From Diabrotica undecimpunctata (taxonomy: Eukaryota > Arthropoda > Insecta > Coleoptera > Chrysomelidae): DNA of 64,000 nucleotides. The stretch lies in the NCBI RefSeq assembly GCF_040954645.1, contig NC_092804.1, positions 148,995,108 through 149,059,107 on the forward strand, given 5' to 3'. Below are positions 39,001 through 50,915 of the stretch, in pieces. Both the position numbers and the translations under genes were made by a program. Positions within the stretch are counted from its first letter, which is position 1. Each line of letters begins with the position of its first letter. The notes beneath the pieces were generated by a model that worked only from the letters and a program-made list of their open reading frames with translations, ran no database searches and was not told the origin of the DNA.

Positions 39001-41430
39001 TTGGTTTTCCTGGCATCTTTGTTACTTTGGTAATTTTGTTTATTTTACACTTTTTCCTATTTTCTTCTTTTTTATCTCTTTTAGTAGCTTAGCTTCTTCT
39101 TTTTCTTCATGAATTTTTTTCCACCCACTAGATGTTATCACGTATGGCATTTTTTTCGTTGTACGCTGAGACTTTCGCTCTGGTGTCAGTTGCCATAGCA
39201 AAGTGTCGCGAAACCCGTGATCGGCAGCTTCCATGATAGAATCACAATTGTTTGGCGTGTTACATTAAATATACTCTCTCTTTCTTGACTTTTTTGCCTC
39301 CTACATACAGTAGCTCTTGATCAATATTTTGATGATTTTCTATGTTTTGTTGAAATTATAAGTTTTCTAAAATGGTACTAAGTTGGTTGTCTTCGGAATG
39401 TGGTTTCGGTATAGTGTGGCTTATGATTTCAGATTGCTCTTGGATAAGTACACTATCTCCGAAAACTACTTCCATATCTTCAATACTTTCTTGGGTGGAA
39501 TACGGTACAGGGAGATTACACTTTTCAAAACGCCTCTCTTTATTTTGATGTGACTGACACTCTCAACCATCAAATAGCACAGTAACAAGTAACTAGAACT
39601 TCATGATTCAGCAGCTTCCCCTTTTGTAAATTTTAAAAATATTTTTACAAGCAACTGGATATCTTCACTTTCATCACCTTTCCCTCAGTTTTCCCTGTAC
39701 TATCTAAGTTGGTTTAATTTTTCTTATCCAACAATAGAAATAAAGTCATCATATGTCATTTCAAAAATGTCCTTTCCATTCCCATTTCCAACAACTATAT
39801 ATGGTCCTGTTGTCTTCTTTCCAATACATTTTAAAAAGTCAATGGATTCGACATTTCAGGGATACAATCCGCAAGCTTTAAAACCATTACAAATTAAAGA
39901 ACTTGTGGTGACCTTAAGGAATTTTCTAATATTGGTGCAAAATAAGTTTTGGTCAATCCAATAAAGGGATTATTTCTTCCCCATTTCATAGCTGATTGTT
40001 TCCAGGCATTGTTCAGAGGTTTAAAGCAGCTAACATCTGCTGGTTGAAGGATTCTGATAGCATTTGAAAATAATGCAAAGAGTATTATTTGAAGTTACCA
40101 GCTGATGTCCGTTTAAAGATGTTTACCCTCCGGACGCTGGTACTCACGTGAGGCATGGTTATCTGTTGCCTGAAGTTAAATCTAATAAAATATTAAACAT
40201 CACTCACTTTTAAACAACAACATGTACATTTTTTGGTAACTTTAATTTTTTGTAAAGGGTTGTACCCTAATATTTTGGTGGCTCAGGCATGTTAACCTGC
40301 TTTTTAACCTGATGATGGAATTATTATTCCGAAAACGTTTGTGTTTTTTGATGTAGCTATTTTAAGGGTTTTTTTAAATATACCTACATACAAAGATTTA
40401 AACCTCTTTTTGTGATACATGGTATACAGCCAGCTGCAGGAATTTATTTTCCTTGTGAATTTTATTATTTGCAGCTTCGTACAAAGGGTACTTAGTTCAT
40501 AGTTCATGTGAGTTTTGTGACCATCCACAAAAAGAATGACGAGAAACTGAATTTCGTTTTTGAAATGGTGGGGATGAAGTATATTTAAAATATAGTATAC
40601 AAATGATTCAAATTTCATCCAGCTATTGTCGCTTGTTTCTATTCCCCACGCATCAGGAATACTTTTACGAACAGCAGCAGGAATATCTTATAGGGGTAAA
40701 TGATCATTGGAGGAGTTACTGAGCCAGCAGCAAAAAAGGTGGCCATCACAGTAATATTGGCCTTTGCTTGTTCCTTGATCCATTTGGTAAACCTGCTTTA
40801 GCACCGCAAGGAGCAAAAACTTTATCCCCCTTAGGATAAAAGAGGAAACAAGTTTCGTCCCCGTTGAACACTCTTTTTGGATCTTGCAATATATCAAATT
40901 AATTTTTCTCCTATAAATAATTTTCGATGTTGGAAAACCAGTTTTTTATGTCATTCTCAGAAACACAGCTGCTTGCTTTAGTTACCGCTCCTGGAGTTCT
41001 CAGGATCAATTTTGGATGACGCTTAAAACAGGCTTCATATCAGTGTCTTCCAGGTTGGTTGTACTTGAATGGAGTCTTACGTAGACGGTCCAAGAAAGTT
41101 TTCACTGAACACTAAATATCGTCCCTTCTTCTAAGGAAAACCTTTCCTTTAGGAGTCAGTAATCCACTCCTTCAATACATCTTCCTGATGTTTTGTTAAG
41201 TACGTTGAAGGCTTGTGGGTTATCTTTTTAAATTTGTCACTCAGTCTATGTTGACCGGTTTGTCTGGGAATTCCATATTTCCTTGCTGCCAGTTTCTTGG
41301 GCATTCCATTTCCAATGTCTGTTAAAGCACTCTGGAGGACTTCCTCGGTATATCTTTTCTGATATTTAATATCTCTTTTGACTTTTGACATTGTAAACAA
41401 TCTAAAATAAAACAGTGGAATGTTCAATTT
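39001..41430 (-). mobile_element. pogo-like (Tigger/Jerky-type) transposase relic
   Basis: The minus strand starts near 41391 with MSKVKRDIKYQKRYTEEVLQ, ALTDIGNGMPKKLAARKYGI, a pipsqueak-type helix-turn-helix. Further down: DILQDPKRVFNGDETCFLFY (~40890), with the first catalytic Asp in NGDET, GDKVFAPCGAKAGLPNGSRN, a long stretch around the frame 40618-40304 with FLVILFVDGHKTHMNYELST (second Asp in VDGH), then IRILQPADVSCFKPLNNAWK (~40050), GRNNPFIGLTKTYFAPILE, and the C-terminal tail MPYVITSSGWKKIHEEKEEA (39234-39040). All motifs fit the DDE_1 superfamily. Several stops and frameshifts break it. Terminal repeats were not found. Confidence 0.85.
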
Positions 41431-42309
41431 ACAAAAAAAATAGTTATTTTTTCATATCTATATGTAATCATGTCAAAAGTTTAATAATTAATAATGAAAA
41501 AGTAAATTAATATTACTGATGGCGATAATTACATATTACCAATAATTACGGAGTTTCAGTTATTGGCATAAGTGCCAATAATTGTACGATGGTGTCAAAA
41601 ATCGCAAGCCATCGTCTGCAGCAATATGCAAATACAAAACTAATACCTTCATTATTCACAAACAAGAATGCGCCCTTGGGCCCGTGCCGACTACTAGGGC
41701 ACTCACCCTATTCAAATATTGAATAAAATTCATAGAATTCAATGATTTTTTTGGAAAAAACTAAACTTGTTCAAACATTATTTAAATATGTGCTAAAACA
41801 AGTTTATAATAACAAAAATTATTTGTACAAAAAAAACCAGATTAATGCACGATAACAAAACAGATAACTTAAAATATAACATAAAAAATAGGTATTATTG
41901 GAGTCTAAGAGACAAAACAAAAAAATTCAATGGCCAATCCACATGCAATACTAGATAACTGAAGTGATCCACTTATCGCAGAAAACATCTATATCACAGA
42001 TCACCTAACCTCTAGATGCTTCACGACAATACTTTAGTTGGATATGAAATTCAGCGCTCCAAGAGATTTGTATCGGAACTAATTCAAGTGATAAATTACG
42101 CGGGAATTTCAAAATTTAATTTTGGTGGGAAAATTTAAATAAAGCTTAAAATATTTAAATATAATTTGGTATATTTGAAAAAAAAAATGTATTTGAAATT
42201 TTAAAATGTGCAAATTATTTTTAAATTCAAATATACACAATACCGTTTACGAAAAAATAAGACAAAATATAATTTATTTATTTATTTAATACATGTAAAA
42301 CAACTTTGT
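41431..42309. other. Unassigned AT-rich stretch
   Basis: A perfect stem ttattggca/tgccaataa (41560-41581) occurs just outside the pogo-like element and may mark its 5' end. Otherwise nothing is recognised. Confidence 0.4.
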
Positions 42310-43830
42310 ATATAAATTTAGAATAGAATAGAAATATGCTTTATTACCACTGAAAATTGTACAATTTTATGGACAAAGCTTACAAAAAGTCAGAAAAATA
42401 ACAATTTAAAATTTACTGAAATTACATAAATCGTCAATATCACAAAATAAAAGATAATAAAATACACAATGTATTGCAAAATTTAAATAAATTGCAAATT
42501 GCATAATAAATCCTTACGAACTAATAAGTTTAAGTTTCTGCATGTGATACTCAAATATATATTTATACAAATACTTTAGTTACTTGTACATAAAGCTATT
42601 CGTTAAGAAACTCTTTTACTTAATAATATGGTCTTTTAGATAGATAGGTTTTTGTTCTTTTACGGAACTTAAGGAAAGAAGTTGCAGATTTAAGTTGCAA
42701 AGGGAGATGATTGTATGATCTTTTTACTGAATATAATATAGATTTCTTTACTAACGCAGTGGAAGGGATCAGTAAATACGCATTAAAGGTTGAATTTCTG
42801 GTGGAGTAGTCATGATTAGGTCTTGCTGAAAAAACATGTAGGCGTTTACGAATTAAGCAAACAGTTTCTAAAATATATAAAGAAGGAAGACTTAAAATCC
42901 CGTGATTTTTTAAGTATCTTCTGCAATATGTTATTCTACCGAGAACAAAAAGATACCGTATTGCTCTTTTTTTGTTTGTAATTTAAAAACAACTGTCCGA
43001 TTGGGCAGCTGTTCTAGAACCCCAAAAAAAGAAGACTATATCGAAGATGAGACTCGAACAAAGAAAAATATGTTATTTTGGAAGATGCTAAATTAATTTT
43101 CTTCAAAACAGATCTTATTGCATAGCAGGCTGAGGCTAGTTTGTTACTTAACAAATAAATATGAAGGGACCATTTAAGGTTGCTGACTATAAAAATACCA
43201 AGAAATTTTACAGAATCAATGATACTGATCTGGCTATTATTAAGAAGCAAGGAGTGAAGAGCTTTATAGGATAATACTACTGTCTTATCCACGTTAAAAG
43301 AGAGTAAATTAGAGTCTGACTAGGTTTTTATTTTAAATAGATCAGAAGTTATAGTTGCATGAAGAATTGCAATATTAGAGTTTCTCCAGGTAATACTGGT
43401 ATCATCAGCAAAAAGAAAAATGTTTCCATCGGTTTTAAGTTGGTGATGTGATTTATAAAGATAAGCAAAAGTAGAGGACCCAATACTGAACCTTGTGGTA
43501 CTCCACATACTTGTGACTAGAAGCTGTATCATTTGCTATAACTAGTTATTTCCTATTCCCTAAGTAAGATTGGAACCAATTCAAAGAAACACTTCGAATT
43601 CCATAGACATTTTGTTTTTTTTTTATCAAAATGTCGTGATTTACACAATCAAAAGCTTTGGAATAGTCACAGAAAACAGTGGCAGTATAAAGATTATTGT
43701 GTAGTGCTTGATAGACCTCATTTGGTACATACATAGCATCACTGGTACATTTATTACATAAAAACCCGATCTGACTTTGTGATTTTTTACAAATCATTAA
43801 ATATAAATATAATAATACAAGCATGAATAC
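42310..43830 (-). mobile_element. CR1/L2-like non-LTR retrotransposon, 5'-truncated
   Basis: From 43824 down the minus strand reads SQSQIGFLCNKCTSDAMYVP, NLYTATVFCDYSKAFDCVNH, SLNWFQSYLGNRK, then KTDGNIFLFADDTSITWRNS with an intact FADD (~43400), VDKTVVLSYKALHSLL, SVKFLGIFI, and KLASACYAIRSVLKKI. The C-terminus (42990-42610) reads LSLPSLYILETVCLIRKRLH, FSARPNHDYSTRNSTF and SYNHLPLQLKSATSF. The 3' end, at ~42320-42345, carries attctattctatt-type short repeats, as is usual for this group. A few stops and frameshifts are present. Confidence 0.85.
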
Positions 43831-43859
43831 AAATTAATGACTGGTATTAAGATGACCAA

Positions 43860-44029
43860 TTATGAAGATAAATAGGATACTATGGAACAGATATTTCTTT
43901 CCAAAGAGTGTTTGTGGTGTAATTGTTTTAATGCTCCATATAGTTTTTTCTTTTTAGGGGTAATTGTACCTCTTGATATATTACACTGCTGCAATATTTT
44001 CAGTGGTGTGATATTCTTAAGGGCAACAC
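43860..44029 (-). CDS. THAP-domain gene, putative last exon
   Basis: After the acceptor tatttttag| the frame continues VALKNITPLKILQQCNISRG, TITPKKKKLYGALKQLHHKH and SLERNICSIVSYLSS to a TAA at 43860-43862. 'TP.K..LY..LK.L' is like the coiled-coil beginning found after the THAP domain in many THAP and P-element proteins. The phase matches exon 3. The total of ~190 residues is short for an active P-element transposase, so a small host-type THAP protein or a truncated relic fits better. Confidence 0.45.
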
Positions 44030-44444
44030 CTAAAAATAAATGTGATGTTAATTTCTTTATTCAATCCTTACAAGGCAAAATCGATTCATTATATTAACCT
44101 TCGTGTAGTGGCATTACTGAGTGAGAGACTTGGTAGACTGTTTTTTGATGTATTAAACAATTTATTGTAAGTACTAGAATGTTTCAGTACCTTCATATAT
44201 CTTTGTTAGATTTTAGCAATGGGAGATTATAAACACAGACAAGCTCCTATTTCTAGTTTTTAGCCCCAGCTGGTCTATGACAGCTAAACCATCTACATCG
44301 ACATCTAGAGGCAACTAAACTTAAAAACTCTAGTATCACTACCAGAATGTTAAGCAAACTGTTAATTTTATAGTTAATCATATTAGAGAATATTTACAAA
44401 TCTGCTGATGACAATACAAAATATAAAATTTTAACTACAATTAC
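44030..44444 (-). other. Putative intron 3 of the THAP locus
   Basis: AT-rich, with no other coding segment. On the + strand, a TTAACCTTCGTGTAGTGGCA at ~44095 looks like a TTAA-type transposon end; part of it (aaccttcgtgta) recurs at ~61699. Confidence 0.35.
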
Positions 44445-44519
44445 CTTTTAAATCCTTACTCTCATCAGTTTGTATTAAAATTTCTTTGTTTGGTAACTGT
44501 GCATCATTGTGTTCGGCAA
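44445..44519 (-). CDS. THAP-domain gene, putative exon 3
   Basis: Bounded by ctttttag| and |gtaatt. Reads AEHNDAQLPNKEILIQTDES then KDLK, acidic and probably unstructured. Both phases agree with exons 2 and 4. Confidence 0.4.
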
Positions 44520-44580
44520 CTAAAAAGTTTCATAAAATAGTAACCAATTTGAAAATTATTGTTATCTTTGTAATACTTAC

Positions 44581-44653
44581 TACAATGGAGTATCTCAAAT
44601 GATTGAAACATGTGTGTAGATTGTGCATCTCTACTTTGTTGAAGGACTCTCAA
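44581..44653 (-). CDS. THAP-domain gene, putative exon 2
   Basis: Bounded by gttttag| and |gtaagt. The only open frame gives LRVLQQSRDAQSTHMFQSFE then ILHC. This frame requires an upstream exon ending in phase 0, whereas exon 1 ends in phase 1. So a one-base indel or a missed small exon lies between them. Its exit phase matches exon 3. Confidence 0.4.
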
Positions 44654-44867
44654 CTAAAACAAAAAGTTAATATAATAATTTATACCATGATTCACTTCAA
44701 GTAAAATAATTTTTATTAATTACATATTAGGGTTACTTATTTTCGGTTACATTTGCTTCCTGCTACTCAACATTGAAATACTTCTGGGATGTAAATTAAA
44801 AGAAGAATCTAAAATCAATCATCAATCAGTTATTCGTTCTCTAATATCAAATATTTATGTGACTCAC

Positions 44868-45126
44868 CATACAAATTTAAGCTAGAAATTGCATTTTTAT
44901 ACAATTTATGGCTCCATGAAGAAACAAACTTATCTTCAAAGTGTCTGTGGCAGATTCGTTTTGTTTTAAAAACTGTACTGGAATTCATCATATCTAAATT
45001 AGGATTTTTTATAACACTAAGCCACTTCCTAAATCGTATAATGTCTTTATCAGGATTTGGAAAGGCATGTCTAATTGATGACGAATTGGTACATTTTAGG
45101 ATACAACATTTATTGTGAAAAACCAT
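44868..45126 (-). CDS. THAP-domain protein, putative exon 1
   Basis: ATG 45124-45126 opens MVFHNKCCILKC, then RHAFPNPDKDIIRFRKWLSV, FKTKRICHRHFEDKF and KLYKNAISSLNLYG. Cys-8/Cys-12, Trp-35, Cys-59 and His-62 with the FP and 'AVPTLNL'-like closing motif give a complete C2CH THAP zinc finger, a sequence-specific DNA-binding domain of host genes and P-element-type transposases. A canonical donor (TATG|GTGAGT) follows at 44867, where THAP exon 1 usually ends. The exon is free of stops. It may be a real gene, a domesticated transposase or a relic. Confidence 0.7.
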
Positions 45127-45560
45127 ATTTAACTAATTATTATTAATCTGCAAAATACTGTTTGAACACCGCCACGAACATTTAAAACACAGATCACTGA
45201 GGTAGGTGGTTTTTAATTTGCAAACTAATTTGAGATTAATGCTAACAATAACCCAGAGATATTAAACCAAGTTTAGTTTAATTTCTTTGCAATAATAACC
45301 ATCAAATTCAAATCAAAATCTGACTATATAGACGCTAATCAATTACTGACAATTAGCGATTGACAATTATAATTTTTAGTTGTGTTCTAAACCTAAACTG
45401 CAGAGTAAAGGTAAAGACAGAGTAAAGCGACATCTGAAGATTTGTATCGGTACTACAAATGACATTTAATTTAGTTTGACCTTGAGTTACCTACGTGAAA
45501 CGTCTAGTTATTAGTGGTCTGTGATCTATATGCTCCATTTAATTTAGCATAAATTTATAG
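45127..45560. other. Upstream of the THAP locus, unassigned
   Basis: No promoter motif or coding sequence was identified with confidence. Confidence 0.35.
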
Positions 45561-45567
45561 AAGTACC

Positions 45568-46602
45568 TACAGTCTGTCCCAAACGTCATTATAGGATTTT
45601 AAGAATGTCGAGAATTATTGCATGACATTTTAGTTAAATCTGACAGTTGCAGGATCATAATCGGTTAAATGTGAAAAGGTTATTTTTTTTTAATTTAAAA
45701 TAAAAACTGTAACAATTCAAAATTGTTTTTTAATATTAAAGGTAAAATTTTTAATTTACATATTAAAGGTTTCGTCCTGTATATAAATTTTTATTGCGCA
45801 TTATATTGGAACGGCAGTTTGCCATAATTCCTATTCTATACATTCCAAAGAAAGTGCTTTATTAGCTAAGATTTACCATCTCCAATAATTCAAGTTTTGT
45901 CATGGTTTTTTAAACACGTAAGTATATGTCTCCCTTTTAAACATTCTACTAAAGAGTGTTTAGTCCAACTTGAATTTGGAATTTTTGGTATGAAGGGTAA
46001 TATGTTGGCCTAAAATTAACAAAAAAAATTCAAAGACGCTAGTAATATTTCAGTAGGTTATGGCAAACTATATTTTGATACAAACCTTCACTAAGCATTC
46101 TGTTCATAGTTATTGGTTAATTTACGCCAGAAACTGGTAATAAAGTGGTCCCAGCCTCTTTTTCTAATTGAAAATAATGTAATAATTCTATTATTCTTTG
46201 TTCCTTCTCGGTATATCTCGGCATATTTAAAATATTTTTATGACAATAAATACAAAATTAAATTTTCACTGAAAAATTTCTGAAAATACTAACCGGGAAT
46301 GACAATTATCATTTTATCAGTCGACATTTTGAAAGTACTGTCAAGATCGAGACCTGCGTCAAATTATATTTATGCGCGTCATTGATTGGATATCTATTTA
46401 GCGTATTATAAACTCCAACCAATTATATATCCGTAAGTAGAATTCGCTTTAATATACAAATACCCGTAAACGATACATAAGTTCTATGTATATTAATCAC
46501 AGACTTATGTTTTTTTCTGTCACTTCTAGCTTAATGCATTAGGTTAGAGAGAATTCGATCAACTATGACGCACTGAAAGAAGGGTTTGGGACGAACTATA
46601 AG
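45568..46602 (-). mobile_element. Putative DNA transposon with imperfect TIRs
   Basis: ctacagtctgtcccaaacg (45568-45586) is mirrored imperfectly by gggtttgggacgaactata (46582-46600). Inside, the minus strand has ATG 46222-46224 reading MPRYTEKEQRIIELLHYFQL, EKEAGTTLLPVSGVN and a stop, like the amino-terminal 'ERE.I..VL.FF..EK..G....P' of uncharacterised insect transposase proteins. The downstream half is not readable as a DDE domain. A 'tgttaattttag' near 46015 may be an intron end. Confidence 0.45.
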
Positions 46603-47340
46603 CATAAATATCGATTATACCTTAATACAAAAAGGCTTAAAGCCATGTTTAAAAGTATTCAATTAGAACTATATTATTGTTTATGCAATAATCTTTAATT
46701 AATGACACTGCAAATAAAACATGATAAAAACTGCATTTAATGGAATCAAATTAAAATTATGCACTAGCCAACTAAATTTGAAATATCGATTAGGATGAAT
46801 TAAGTGATTTCCAATTGAATGTGAATATACTATGAATAAATTACAAATATTTAATCTGCTTAACGATCTAATCTTTATCTCATAATAATATAAAAAAATA
46901 ACAAGAGTGAACTTAAATCACGTCACTATTCGTGCAGCAGAAGATCATAAATATGATCAAAATAATAACGTCGAAAAGTAAAATTGTCATAAGAATACAT
47001 GAAAAGTTAGGGAAATTTGAATGTCTCACAAATTTAATTTATCAGTATAAATTAAATAAACATATCAAAGCATGTCATTCGAATATGGCCAAGGACAAAA
47101 TAATAGATACGCGAATAAAATTCATATTATTTCTTAAATGAAACATTAATTTTTAGGATCAAATGCTTTCAGAGGAATCAGTTTGTATGACTTAAAACTA
47201 CCAGCTTCTACCTTACTCAATAAACACTCAAATATCTCACAATAAATGCAAATGCAACTGAAAATTCAATGTACCCTGTATAGCTAAACACAAGGAGTAC
47301 GGTATATCTGAAAAAATATATTCATTATAAATCAATTTGT
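46603..47340. other. Unassigned AT-rich stretch
   Basis: One + strand frame (46932-47141) contains FECLTNLIYQYKLNKHIKAC, vaguely like a degenerate C2H2 finger missing its second Cys. This is too weak to call a gene. Confidence 0.35.
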
Positions 47341-47344
47341 AACA

Positions 47345-49060
47345 AATAAAACCTTTAAGTAACACAACAGAAAATGGTTAAATCTTCAGAACTTTCAAAC
47401 AAACTAATGACGTTCCTCAAGGATAGGTATTGAGTCATATACTTTTTATACTTGCTTTAAATGATATCTGTAAAAAAAATTAGCTTCCAGTCTAGTTTGC
47501 ACTCTAAGCAGATGATTTAATAATTTTATGCCGAGGCAAAGATACCGTCGTCACTTGCAAACTAGTTCAGACTTCCACTGACTAATTGCTTGAAGAGACT
47601 TTAGTGAGTTGATTTAACTTTTCTGTTGAGAAGATCAAAATCACCAAGTTTTATCGAATAAGAGCCATTACTATCAATAAAATAACCATAAATGGCACTT
47701 GTTTACCTGTAAAGAGTATATGGATTTAAGGACTCACATTCGACAGTAAACATTCTTGAAAATCATATTTACAAGATCTCAAAATTAAATGCATGACAAA
47801 CCTTAACATATTAAAAACTCTGTTCAATCATCATTAAAGTCAGTTATCCCATTAGACTTAAAACTTTTAAATTGCGTATACAACACTGCACTTTGAATTT
47901 TCTTTAGAGCCTTCAGGTCGAGCCCCGCAAGAGTTTATACAGAGAAACTAATGAACTTCTCCTATGGCTATGTCGCCGGCAACTCTTTTTAAATAACCTC
48001 CTTGAATCTCAGCTAATATTAAAAATCCAGCCTGTAAATTACCAAGTAATGACCTTTTCAATACTTCTTCTACTATTAAATGTTAATCTATGTTACAGTA
48101 TCCGTCACAACATCTAAATAATATCGATACTTCAGCCACAACTCCAACATTAACACCACCTAAACCTCCCTGGAATAAATTGTGAGAAGATTTTAATCTC
48201 TCGTTATCTAATTATAATAAGCATCAGACAAATCCATAATTTCTAATGTAAACCTTTAAATAATTAATTACTAACAACAGATTTGACCAAATTTTATACA
48301 CAGATGCTTTTAGGCTGTTAAAGGTGCCTCTTCATTTACTTTAAATACAGATTTAATCATATCTTGTAATATGCCACTCCCATTTTTCGGCTGCATACAT
48401 ACTGCTTAATTATTCTCTATGCTCCAAGATGCAAACTCACTATGACCAGGATAAAAAAGTAGCTTTTAGAAAAGTAGTAATCTTTTCTCTTAAAAGTATG
48501 TACTCAGTATATCCTTTGGTTCAAACTATGCACAACTCTTTTGTGGGAATTACTGCTAACGAACTTGCCAACCTCTTTATAAAACAAGCCATTTCTTCTA
48601 GACTGAGACTTAGACTGAAAACATACAATTCTTGGCAAAATCACTGAAACAAAATACCTTCCAATCTTCGTGATATCCATCACACCCATAAAAAGCTTGA
48701 GATTCCTTCCATGACAAAAAAAAACAAAATTTTAATTGGCCGACTTAGAATTGGCCATACAAAACTAACTCATAAACAATTAATGACTTCCCGAGATTCA
48801 CCTACATGTGCACACTGTGATAACAGTCTGTATGTTAAACATATAGTCGTAGACTGTCTCTATTTTAACAACAACAGAAAAAGGTATCTTTCAGTCGAAA
48901 TCTACAAAATATTCTCAGCTCGCCAGATCAATGCCTAAATCTTATTAATAACAAAGACATAAAGTAGACGGTTTAGGTCTGATTCCGTTACAGCGTTCCA
49001 CCATTCGCTAATATGCACATTTCTGCCTATTGACTTCATCAAAGCGAATTCATGACAAAC
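47345..49060 (+). mobile_element. I-like non-LTR retrotransposon with RNase H, heavily decayed
   Basis: RT motif B/C region near 47405-47520: TNDVPQG, stop, VLSHILFILALNDICKKI, SFQSSLHSKQMI, with ADD changed. Later come RIQHCTLNFL-like thumb remains (47870-47900), SLKSMYSVYPLVQTMHNSFV and GITANELANLFIKQAISS (48429-48647), the end of an RNase H domain, and ILIGRLRIGHTKLTHKQLMT plus CAHCDNSLYVKHIVVDCLYF (48711-48938), a zinc knuckle. It is similar in layout to the copy at 32396-33850 but more mutated. Confidence 0.8.
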
Positions 49061-49094
49061 CCTGATTTTTTATTTATATTCGTATTGATTCTTC

Positions 49095-49680
49095 TTCTTC
49101 TTTCAGTACCCTGTCCGATTATCGAACGTTGGTGATCATATTGGCAATAATAACTTTGTTTACGGCGGCTCTAAATAAATTAGCGGTGGTCTCTTGATAC
49201 CATTCTCGGAGATTTCGGAGCCAGGATGTTCTTCGTCGGCCTGGGCCTCTCCTTCCGGTAATCTTACCCTGTATTATAAGGTGTAGAAGGTTATACCTCT
49301 CTGTATGTCTCATTACATGACCGAAATATTGTAACTTTCGAATTTTTATCGTTTTTGTTATTTCTGTGCTCTTTTTCATTCGATGTAAAACTATTTCATT
49401 TCTTATTCGATCAACCCAACTTATATACAATACTCGTCGATAAATCGACATCTCAAAGACCTTTAATTTTTTCATTCATGTTTCTGCTAAGGTCCAGCTC
49501 TCCATACCATACAGCAATGTGGAGAATATGTAGCAGCGTATTAATCTGATTTTAAAATTTAACGTTATATCTCTATTAATTAGAAGAATTCTTAAATTTA
49601 TAAAAGGCGGCTCTGGCTTTTCCAATGCGTACTCTTATTGATTACCTCTGTAAAACTGGGCTTTATTAGGAAATTTAGAA
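49095..49680 (-). mobile_element. Endonuclease-RT retrotransposon, C-terminal fragment
   Basis: The minus-strand frame 49475-49119 reads KKLKVFEMSIYRRVLYISWV, DRIRNEIVLHRMKK, IRKLQYFGHVMRHTERYNLL, HLIIQGKITGRRGPGRRRTS and WYQETTANLFRAAVNKVIIA. Upstream, to ~49680, is a decayed 'RCY.FS.LLYGMESWTL' region. It belongs to the same group as 14976-16917 and 36591-37262. The RT core is absent. Confidence 0.85.
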
Positions 49681-49868
49681 GAAGAAATGTAGTTTAGAAT
49701 CTGATAACCACTAATTGTACCAATATTTAATGTATTTAATTTGTTTCTTTATTTATTGTAATGTTACTGTATATTCTTGTAATGTAATGTAATAAAATTG
49801 TACCTGTGACCTACGCTGACGAGACACATAAAGCTAAATAAAAAAAATCAATCACTGACTTTTGATAT
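49681..49868. other. Short spacer, possible 3' tail of a non-LTR element
   Basis: acgagacacataaagctaaa followed by taaaaaaaat near 49820-49848 resembles the A-rich end of a retrotransposon on the + strand, but no coding part is attached. Confidence 0.35.
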
Positions 49869-49869
49869 T

Positions 49870-50243
49870 TACTAAAACATGGAACAAAGAACGTGGCAGC
49901 CAGGATCATTGCAGAAAACAGGGTATATTACCCAATAATGACTGTACCTAAATCAAAAATACTCTCAATACCAGCAAAAATAAGAGTGTGCAAGACAATA
50001 ATTCGTCCCACAATAACGTATGGAAGGAGACATGGACTCTGAACCAGCGGGAAACGACAAAATTGCTGGTACTGAAAAGAAAGATACTGCGGACTATCGA
50101 TGGGTCGTGCAGAGAAGAGACAACAGGAGAATGAAGAAGGAGACACAATGATGAACCCCAGACAGATGAAAACATAGTACGCTACATTAAAGCAAACCTA
50201 AAATGATGGGCGGGCCACGTACTAAGATCGAGTGACTCGAAAG
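49870..50243 (+). mobile_element. Endonuclease-RT retrotransposon fragment
   Basis: Reads VYYPIMTVPKSKILSIPAKI, RVCKTIIRPTITYGRRHG, TWTLNQRETTKLLVLKRKIL, RTIDGSCREETTGE and ...RYIKANLKWAGHVLRSSDS over several frames. 'K..IYK..IRP...YG.E.W.L......L...ERKILR.I.G' is the thumb region of a common endonuclease-RT. Only ~120 residues remain. Confidence 0.8.
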
Positions 50244-50915
50244 TCAAAATATAATCACATAAGTAGACAGAAATATGGACTTTCACTAAACATTAAGAAA
50301 ATAAAATGTATGATGATCAATACGAAAAAACAGAAAGAACAGCAAATTAAAAGAATTAGTGTAAGTGGTTAACCAATAGAAAAAGTAAAAATATACACCT
50401 ACCTTGGTACGAACGTCAATAAAAATTGGGATCATTCTCCAGCAATCAAATAAAGGATAGAGAAAGCATGATTTGCATTTCAAAAATATTACTACGATAT
50501 TATATCTTTCCTATATTGATGTACAGAGTTGAGTAGTGGAATCTCACAGACGCTATCTGCTAAAAAAATTAGGGCTTTCGAAATGTGGCTTTATCATCGA
50601 ATCCTAAAGATTTCCTATACCGACCACGTTAACTAGGACGTTTTATTAAAAATGCAAAAGAGAAAAGAGTTGTTAACCACAATAAAAGCAGCCAAAATCG
50701 AATACCTCGGTCACATCATGAGGAACAGCAAAAGATACAGGCTGCTGCAATTAGTTCTACAAGGAAAAGTAGAAGGAAAACGAGAACAAGGTAGATGAAG
50801 GATTTACTGGCTAAAAAATCTACGTACATGGTTTAACACAACAACCACAAATCTTTTTTGAAGCAGTTTGCAAAATGCAGACTGCTCATGACAATGTCCT
50901 TCTACAAGAAGAAGA
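50244..50915 (+). mobile_element. Endonuclease-RT retrotransposon, C-terminal third
   Basis: Reads KYGLSLNIKKIKCMMINTKK, IEKVKIYTYLGTNVNKNWDH, KIRAFEMWLYHRILKISYTD, TIKAAKIEYLGHIMRNSKRY, RLLQLVLQGKVEGKREQGR and WLKNLRTWFNTTTTNLF, with four stops. The palm with YADD is absent. It directly follows the previous fragment on the same strand, but the two overlap in domain content, so they are separate insertions. Confidence 0.85.

Noticed and set aside
46932..47141. C2H2 zinc-finger-like frame (FECLTNLIYQYKLNKHIKAC)
   Set aside because: The second cysteine is missing and only one finger-like unit exists; this is too weak to call.
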